Below are positions 58,520 through 64,000 of a stretch of DNA of 64,000 nucleotides, in pieces. The notes under the pieces are model-generated. The model was not told the DNA's origin. It made no database searches and saw nothing but the letters and a program-made list of their open reading frames with translations. This DNA is from Bacteroidota bacterium. GTDB taxonomy: Bacteria > Bacteroidota > Bacteroidia > Chitinophagales > Chitinophagaceae. Numbering within the stretch: the first letter of the stretch is position 1; the number at the start of each line of letters is the position of its first letter. The translations under genes were made by a program, and so were the position numbers. The stretch is from assembly GCA_013285905.1 (NCBI GenBank), contig JABDGU010000003.1:1-64000 (forward strand). The letters are read 5' to 3'.

Positions 58520-59689
58520 TTATGCAGTCTTTTCAACAAATATTTTGTCCCTGTAACTCATTATCGGATGTTCGAAATAGGTATAGAGGAAATAGGACAA
58601 GCCCGGCACCGCCACCCAGAATAGTATGTATATGAATACGGAACTAAGTATGCTTTCATTAGGTATCTTGCTAATGAAAGGAACATACAAAATAGAAAGA
58701 TTAATGAGGTAAACAGAATAGGAAATTTTGCTACCCATGACAACTGTCTTATTAAATAGTTTACTCCTAAACTCGCCTATGCTGCTTGCAAATGGTAAGC
58801 ACAAACTGAAAAACAGGGGCAACAAAGTAAATTCCGAGGAGTTGACGAAAAATCGGAAATACCTGTTTTTTTCATACAACATAAAAGCCGGGTGACTCCC
58901 TATATAAAGCACTAAGACAGTTACCACGACACCGGCTATGCCTAAACCCAAAAGTGTATTTTTGTATTTTAATAATTTTTGAGGCTTAAAATACATATAG
59001 TAGCCAATCAATACTCCATACATAACCGCATCCAGCCTTAAAAAGGTTGTAATTCTTATATCTCTTTCTGACATGTTATGCCCTGGATTAAAGGCATTAA
59101 AAAACCTGATGCAAAGAAAAATAAGTAAATAAGCAACAAATACCTTGAACAACAATTTTCTTTTATCATAGTTCCTAAATATTCTTGAACTAATAAAAAT
59201 GCACACCGGCAGTGTGAGGTAAAACCATTCCTCAATTGCCAGGCTCCAGGCGTCAGGAAAAAACACATGCTGGGGCTGGAAAAAATTCTGAATGAAAAAA
59301 TAATAGGAAGCCATAGACCAGCTGATACCCACCTTCAGCCTGATATGCCATATAAAAATGGCCAGTGTAAGTACCAGAAAATAATTGGGAATAGTCCTTA
59401 ACCATCTTCTCACCCAAAAGTTTTGTAATTCACCAAAACCAAAATGTTTCGCTTTCAAGTAAATTTTAATCAGGATTGTTCCAATCAGAAAGCCACTTAA
59501 AACAAAAAACAGCTCTACACCTAAATCTCCAAATGATTGCGTTGTCGCTAACATTTTTCCAAAATACTTTCCAAATACAGGTATTTGTAAAAACGGATTC
59601 AAAATGGCGGTGGAATGCTGCCACATTACAAGAAATATTGCAATTGACCTAAGCAAATCTAATCCAATAATTCTTTTCTTATACTCCAT
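58520..59689 (-). CDS. Membrane O-acyltransferase (acyltransferase 3 family)
   Basis: 389 residues from the ATG at 59689, 17 bp after the stop of the GT9 gene; a further ATG at 59713 would overlap that gene. RIIGLDLLRSIAIFLVMWQH holds the conserved Arg and His; DAWSLAIEEWFYLTLPVCI is the second block. About ten membrane helices. Second acyltransferase of the locus. Confidence 0.93.
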   Translation of the reverse strand: MEYKKRIIGLDLLRSIAIFLVMWQHSTAILNPFLQIPVFGKYFGKMLATTQSFGDLGVELFFVLSGFLIGTILIKIYLKAKHFGFGELQNFWVRRWLRTIPNYFLVLTLAIFIWHIRLKVGISWSMASYYFFIQNFFQPQHVFFPDAWSLAIEEWFYLTLPVCIFISSRIFRNYDKRKLLFKVFVAYLLIFLCIRFFNAFNPGHNMSERDIRITTFLRLDAVMYGVLIGYYMYFKPQKLLKYKNTLLGLGIAGVVVTVLVLYIGSHPAFMLYEKNRYFRFFVNSSEFTLLPLFFSLCLPFASSIGEFRSKLFNKTVVMGSKISYSVYLINLSILYVPFISKIPNESILSSVFIYILFWVAVPGLSYFLYTYFEHPIMSYRDKIFVEKTA

Positions 59690-59706
59690 AATACCGCAAG
59701 CCCCTA

Positions 59707-60624
59707 TTACCAACCATGTTTTAGAGGATCAAGAATAAAACTTTCCTTTACTGCATCATGCACGTCGGACAATTCTATGCTGTCTACGGCCTCGGGTATA
59801 TAATCTGTTTTGTAGAATGCTTTTTCAAGAAAAGGAGATACGATTTTTTTCATTCTGCTATAGCCGAAAATCTCCGCGGCACTCGTGCAAGTAAAAATGG
59901 CAATCACAGGTATCTTCAAGGCTAAAGCAATATGCATCCCAAGGGTATCACCGCCAATAAACAAGGAGACATCGCCTATGTCCTGCATATAATCTTTAAT
60001 ACTTTCCCGGTCTTTAAAAAAAACACATTGATACCCTTCTTTCTCCAATGCGATTGAAAGCTCACTATACTGATTCCATATTTTTGTTGGCCAGCGCGCG
60101 CCAGCCCTGGATTCAATGCCAATAATATTATTCTGTGCTTTTGAAATTATATCCTCAGGTATAAAATATTCTTCCCCTTTAAAATTGTAGCCCAGCATCC
60201 TAAATAAGATTTCCTGGTAAGAGCATTTATTCTCCCATTTTAACCGGTCTGCCCTTTCTCTGCCAAATCTTGAAGAAAGTCCCATATCAAACCACTCGTT
60301 TGAAGTATCGGTGTAGCATATTAAATTCCCTTTCGCATATGCACCAAACAATTTATTTGATTTGATACTAGCTGCCAGCTCGGCACATTTAAAATCATCA
60401 TCCAAAGAGATGACCAAATCAAAATGCTGGTCCAGAACATCTGTAGTGTCAATATCTTCCAGTGCAAGAACAGACCTTAAACTAGCTTGTTTGAAAGGCA
60501 ATACGGGAATATTATGCCTGGCAGTAATCCATGTAACCTCATCATTTTTATACAAATGCAACAGGACGGTCGTTCTAACTACATCCCCTGTAGCACCGAT
60601 CTTTATTATTGCAATTTTCGACAT
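59707..60624 (-). CDS. Family 9 glycosyltransferase (heptosyltransferase-like)
   Basis: 305 residues. IAIIKIGATGDVVRTTVLL at the start, GARWPTKIWNQYSELSIALE in the donor-binding middle part, and VSLFIGGDTLGMHIALALKI, the GDTGxxH-type block of GT9. Adds a heptose-like or related sugar. Between two epimerase genes, with an acyltransferase after it. Confidence 0.93.
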   Translation of the reverse strand: MSKIAIIKIGATGDVVRTTVLLHLYKNDEVTWITARHNIPVLPFKQASLRSVLALEDIDTTDVLDQHFDLVISLDDDFKCAELAASIKSNKLFGAYAKGNLICYTDTSNEWFDMGLSSRFGRERADRLKWENKCSYQEILFRMLGYNFKGEEYFIPEDIISKAQNNIIGIESRAGARWPTKIWNQYSELSIALEKEGYQCVFFKDRESIKDYMQDIGDVSLFIGGDTLGMHIALALKIPVIAIFTCTSAAEIFGYSRMKKIVSPFLEKAFYKTDYIPEAVDSIELSDVHDAVKESFILDPLKHGW

Positions 60625-60656
60625 TTTAGGTAAAGAAGATTAATAGATTATTTGAA

Positions 60657-61706
60657 TTATAGCCTCGTTTTCCAGTTATCAACTATTTGCCTTATCGTTT
60701 CTTTCAAGTCAATAGTTATATCCCATTTAGGAAAATGGGTTTTCATTTTTCTAAGATCACTGTAGTAACAAATGTGATCCCCTTCCCTATTCTTATCTGA
60801 ATATTCGAACACCTGCTTTCTCCCGCTAAACTCTTCCGTGATACTGAAAGCTTCGAGTATGGAGCAAGTGTTATTTTTCCCACCCCCCAGGTTGTATACT
60901 TCAGCTGTCCGGGGAGTATCAATAAATTCTTCCATAAACCTGGCTATATCATAAGAGTGAATATTGTCGCGCACTTGTTTGCCTTTGTAACCATAAATGA
61001 AATATTTTTTCCCCTCCAGATTGCATTTAATAAGATAGCTTAAGAAGCCATGCAACTCAACTCCACTATGGTTAGGCCCCGTTAAGCAACCGCCTCTAAG
61101 ACAAGTGGTCGGCATGTTGAAATACCTTCCATATTCCTGAACCATTACATCACCCGCAACTTTTGAAGCACCAAATAAAGAATGCTTGCTCTGATCTATT
61201 GTAAATGTCTCAGTAATACCGTGTGCAAAAGAACTATCATCATAGTCCCAGCGGGTATCCAGTTCTTTCATTTTTATCAAATTGGGAGCGTCACCATATA
61301 CTTTGTTTGTGCTCATGTAAACAAACGGGGATTCTGGACAGTGCCTTCGTGCGGCTTCGAGTATATTTAAGGTGCCCACTGCGTTTGTGTCAAAATCATC
61401 AAATGGTATTGCTGCCGCCCTGTCATGGCTGGGTTGGGCTGCAGTATGAACAATAGCATCAGGTTTTAAAGTTTTTATAAGATCAATGATGCCTTCCCTG
61501 TTGCGTATATCTATTTCATGATGATGAAAATTTTTAATTGTCGAGGCTAAACGTTGTTGATTCCAACGGGTATCGCCCTGCGGCCCAAAAAAAACGGCTC
61601 GCTGATTATTGTCAAGGCCATGAATTTCCCAGCCAATAGCAGCAAAGTGCATACAAACTTCTGAACCAACCAAACCTGAAGAACCTGTAACTAGTAATTT
61701 TTTCAT
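60657..61706 (-). CDS. NAD-dependent epimerase (CDP-paratose-2-epimerase-like), Tyr replaced by Phe
   Basis: 349 residues. [12 protein letters not shown] (6-17), [20 protein letters not shown] (89-108), [11 protein letters not shown], then HSLFGASK where the usual YxxxK is Phe178-x3-Lys182. [20 protein letters not shown] and [17 protein letters not shown] are typical of this branch. The sequence reads as a coherent subgroup, so the Phe may be normal for it. A Tyr elsewhere or a different chemistry is implied. Overlaps the next gene by 4 bp. Confidence 0.92.
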   Translation of the reverse strand: MKKLLVTGSSGLVGSEVCMHFAAIGWEIHGLDNNQRAVFFGPQGDTRWNQQRLASTIKNFHHHEIDIRNREGIIDLIKTLKPDAIVHTAAQPSHDRAAAIPFDDFDTNAVGTLNILEAARRHCPESPFVYMSTNKVYGDAPNLIKMKELDTRWDYDDSSFAHGITETFTIDQSKHSLFGASKVAGDVMVQEYGRYFNMPTTCLRGGCLTGPNHSGVELHGFLSYLIKCNLEGKKYFIYGYKGKQVRDNIHSYDIARFMEEFIDTPRTAEVYNLGGGKNNTCSILEAFSITEEFSGRKQVFEYSDKNREGDHICYYSDLRKMKTHFPKWDITIDLKETIRQIVDNWKTRL

Positions 61707-62680
61707 CTCAATTCCTTAGTGATTTTTCTTTTTATATAATTTGACGCCCTTTTAACATAGCTTATTGGTTTTTTCTTCTTTTTCGTTATTCCGTATAGAG
61801 GTTTAAGGTTTTTAAAAAAAGTATAGTTATTCCTTATTAAATGGGTTCTGTATATTTCAAACAAGGGCACAATATCCGGCCTGCTTTCAAAAGTGAATCT
61901 GTTTTGCCAATCTGCAATTTTTGATGGCATGTCGGGCTTATAAGTACTGAAATGAAAAAAAACTAAATTATTTTTATCATTAACAAGCCACTTGCCATCT
62001 TCCAGTTTAAAATACCTTTCATGGAAATTCCAATGTGCTGCATTTAAGCCCGGATTTTTGTCTACTAGGTAATTATCAAAATGACATATTGAAAGGTTCA
62101 TCCAAAGCTGGTCAACAAAATAACCGTCACTAAGATCATGAATACACTCATTATACAATTTCCTGCACCACCAATTAAGTAATTTATCTGCTGTATCGCC
62201 TCTTCTGACAGCAAAAAAGCCAAGATTGAAGATACCTGTATTTAATACTACTTTTTCACTCAGCCAGTGCTTATCATATATAGGTGTAAAAAAATGTGGC
62301 GTAAGTATAAAGTCGAATTTATCCAGGTTGTTTTCGATTGAGGAAATATTGTTAAAGAAATAAACATCCGGATCAAAATAAATTACTTTGTCAACATGCT
62401 TATAGGTATCAAAAAAGTGCTGAATGTAGTATGGTTTTACTGCAGTATTTAGTTCTACAATGGTGTACCTTGATTTCATATCTTCAAAGGAAGGATGACC
62501 AATAGTATCCATTTCGATAAACTCATAATTCTTAATGCTATCCTTTTCTTCCGGAAATAATTTATCAACTATCCCTATTATGGTAGTAACTCCCGGATTA
62601 TGCTTTTTAAACGAATCATAAAAAGTAGTTGCCTGCCCCAAATAATTTTTAGAACAAAGTGTGAATGCTAAAACACTCAT
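61703..62680 (-). CDS. GT-A glycosyltransferase with DPD metal motif
   Basis: 325 residues. [20 protein letters not shown] at the start, [20 protein letters not shown] with the Dx[16 protein letters not shown] and [16 protein letters not shown]. Resembles GT8-like nucleotide-diphospho-sugar transferases common in Bacteroidota EPS loci. 4-bp overlaps with the genes on both sides. Confidence 0.88.
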   Translation of the reverse strand: MSVLAFTLCSKNYLGQATTFYDSFKKHNPGVTTIIGIVDKLFPEEKDSIKNYEFIEMDTIGHPSFEDMKSRYTIVELNTAVKPYYIQHFFDTYKHVDKVIYFDPDVYFFNNISSIENNLDKFDFILTPHFFTPIYDKHWLSEKVVLNTGIFNLGFFAVRRGDTADKLLNWWCRKLYNECIHDLSDGYFVDQLWMNLSICHFDNYLVDKNPGLNAAHWNFHERYFKLEDGKWLVNDKNNLVFFHFSTYKPDMPSKIADWQNRFTFESRPDIVPLFEIYRTHLIRNNYTFFKNLKPLYGITKKKKKPISYVKRASNYIKRKITKELR

Positions 62681-63459
62681 TTAAAAAAAAGTTTGAATTT
62701 TCTTAACAAATTAAGCGCTCTTCGTTTTTGCAAAATATAAAACGTAACTCTTTCATCACCGTTACTAAATATAAGCCCATTGCCTATACCAACTAGTTGT
62801 CCTGAATGCACCCTGTATTTAATCAAAGGTTCTTCGATAAAATATAAGCCACCGTTTTTTGCAGCATGCCATGCAATCCATGCATCGTGCCAATATCCTT
62901 CCTGGAGTTTAAAAGGTAGAATATCTTCTTTCAATTCCTTTTTAAAGACAATAGTTGCGCCCGTAACTCTATTGTTATTAACCGATAAATCACTATATGC
63001 ATGTTTATTATCTTTCCACAGTTCCCTCTGTGCTGTATTGAAACCCCATTCATCCCAAAGTGTGCTGTTTAAAGCTATTCCGTACTCATCAATAAGATCG
63101 CCATTGCTAAATATCAATTGAATATTCTTTTTCTTCGAGAATTGGTCGATCACCCTTTCAACTTTAGACGGTATCCATATATCATCCTGATCTGACAGAA
63201 AAATATAGTCGCCACTTGTAAGGGAAATGGCTTTTTCAAAATTGTATTTACTGCCTAATTTTTTCTGATTGATATGAAGCTGTATAATACCTGGATACTT
63301 AAAATCAAACTCTTTAATAATCTTTATCGTATTATCGGTTGACCTATCATCACAAATAACTATCTCATTTATTTTTAAGCTTTGGTCGAAGAGACTCTGT
63401 AACTGTTCTGTTAAAAAAGAGCCCCCATTGTATGTACATAATGCAACTGAAATTTTCAT
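62677..63459 (-). CDS. Family 2 glycosyltransferase (rhamnosyltransferase-like)
   Basis: 260 residues. SVALCTYNGGSFLTEQLQSL (4-23), ICDDRSTDNT, FLSDQDDIWIPSKVERVIDQ with the DQDD metal site, and GYWHDAWIAWHAAKNGGLYF, the HDxW block of the RfbN/WchF-like group. Often adds rhamnose. Confidence 0.94.
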   Translation of the reverse strand: MKISVALCTYNGGSFLTEQLQSLFDQSLKINEIVICDDRSTDNTIKIIKEFDFKYPGIIQLHINQKKLGSKYNFEKAISLTSGDYIFLSDQDDIWIPSKVERVIDQFSKKKNIQLIFSNGDLIDEYGIALNSTLWDEWGFNTAQRELWKDNKHAYSDLSVNNNRVTGATIVFKKELKEDILPFKLQEGYWHDAWIAWHAAKNGGLYFIEEPLIKYRVHSGQLVGIGNGLIFSNGDERVTFYILQKRRALNLLRKFKLFFK

Positions 63460-63507
63460 AAATTATCTCTGTTAATTTTCTTGTTTTTGTGTTGATAAAC
63501 AGAGAAA

Positions 63508-64000
63508 CTACCAATTTGCACCATCAATTATTTTTTTGTACAAATTCATGTATTCATTTGATATTACGATATGGTTCCAGTGATTATTTCCGTATGTAAA
63601 TGCGTCAATAGGGGAAGGAAAAGTTGATTGAAGCTTTAAAACATCGAGATTTTCGATTTCATCTTCCATTAATTGAATGCCGGTTTCCGGGACAACAATT
63701 TCCGCCAAACAACCATTTGTTGAACTTATTACGGGTGTACCGCAAGCTGCCGCTTCGCCTACGACTGTTGCACCCGGTTCGCACATTTTACCACCCCATG
63801 GCACATCGCCAAAACGGCTTAAAACAAAAAGCCCTTTTGCCCGTGCGAGCAAGTCAATTTTTTTTATCCCCGAAATCTCACCTATATAATCTACAATCTC
63901 CGGAAAGTCGGTTATTATTTTGTCAAAGTATTCTTTTTCCCAGGCAGGGCCAGCTATCACCAGTTTAGTATTCAGCTGTTTACAAATCTGTGCAGTTTCA
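63508..64000 (-). CDS. Glycosyltransferase (GT4-like), C-terminal part, start beyond right edge
   Basis: The frame is open through base 64000. The visible 163 residues begin ETAQICKQLNTKLVIAGPAW and continue with VDYIGEISGIKKIDLLARAK, LFVLSRFGDVPWGGKMCEPG and VVGEAAACGTPVISSTNG, the C-terminal donor-binding half of a GT4 enzyme. The usual start of the E-x7-E loop is replaced by WGGKMCEPGATVVGEA. Confidence 0.9.
   Translation of the reverse strand, partial: ETAQICKQLNTKLVIAGPAWEKEYFDKIITDFPEIVDYIGEISGIKKIDLLARAKGLFVLSRFGDVPWGGKMCEPGATVVGEAAACGTPVISSTNGCLAEIVVPETGIQLMEDEIENLDVLKLQSTFPSPIDAFTYGNNHWNHIVISNEYMNLYKKIIDGANW

Overview
This window looks like a chromosomal segment of a member of the Bacteroidota, most like the Chitinophagaceae. 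The reasons are promoter boxes of the TTTG / TAnnTTTG type (upstream of tRNA-Ser, of a serine recombinase gene and of an arsR gene), few recognisable Shine-Dalgarno sites, a giant secreted Ig/PKD/FG-GAP repeat protein of the kind exported by type IX secretion, many lipoproteins, and a YSFKH-type tyrosine integrase. No rRNA or CRISPR array was seen. There are two tRNA genes (Ser-UGA and Gly-CCC).

Layout. Bases 1-11022 (minus) are one uninterrupted reading frame for a giant modular surface protein. It has a signal peptide at 11022 and runs off the left edge. Next come msrA and tRNA-Ser. A 5.4 kb mobile island (12478-17869) is inserted in the 3' end of that tRNA, bounded by a 17-bp direct repeat. 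It carries a tyrosine integrase, a serine recombinase, a K+ channel with a large extracytoplasmic insertion, and a HEPN-like/FRG gene pair. Between 17.9 and 23.9 kb lies a housekeeping/stress group: an ArsR-SRPBCC-VOC operon with a double palindromic operator, a DUF1801 protein, two further SRPBCC proteins and several lipoproteins. From 24.0 to 27.5 kb there is an M13 metallopeptidase and a conserved periplasmic protein that is often mislabelled asparagine synthetase B. From 27.6 to 32.1 kb lies an AT-rich accessory patch. It holds a membrane coiled-coil protein, a J-domain protein with HAD in place of HPD, two copies of an intergenic repeat, an 11-bp minisatellite, and an IS630-family insertion sequence sitting in the second repeat copy. 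From 32.1 to 37.6 kb come an M1 aminopeptidase, a DinB-like protein, a HEAT-like protein, tRNA-Gly and two thioredoxin-fold secreted proteins.

From 37690 to the right edge, 26 kb of minus-strand genes with short gaps or overlaps form a polysaccharide (EPS or O-antigen/capsule) locus. It has thirteen glycosyltransferases, a polymerase/ligase-like membrane protein, a phosphoglycosyl transferase, two acyltransferases, two methyltransferases, a carbamoyltransferase, three NAD-dependent epimerase/dehydratases, a PLP aminotransferase and an ATP-grasp enzyme. No flippase, export ATPase or chain-length regulator is visible, so these are probably to the right.

How the parts work together (inference). 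The polysaccharide locus would build and decorate a repeat unit started by the phosphoglycosyl transferase at 40776. The tRNA-Ser island looks like a small integrative element whose cargo (K+ channel, HEPN plus FRG) resembles defence or abortive-infection genes. This is the best candidate here for an undescribed system.
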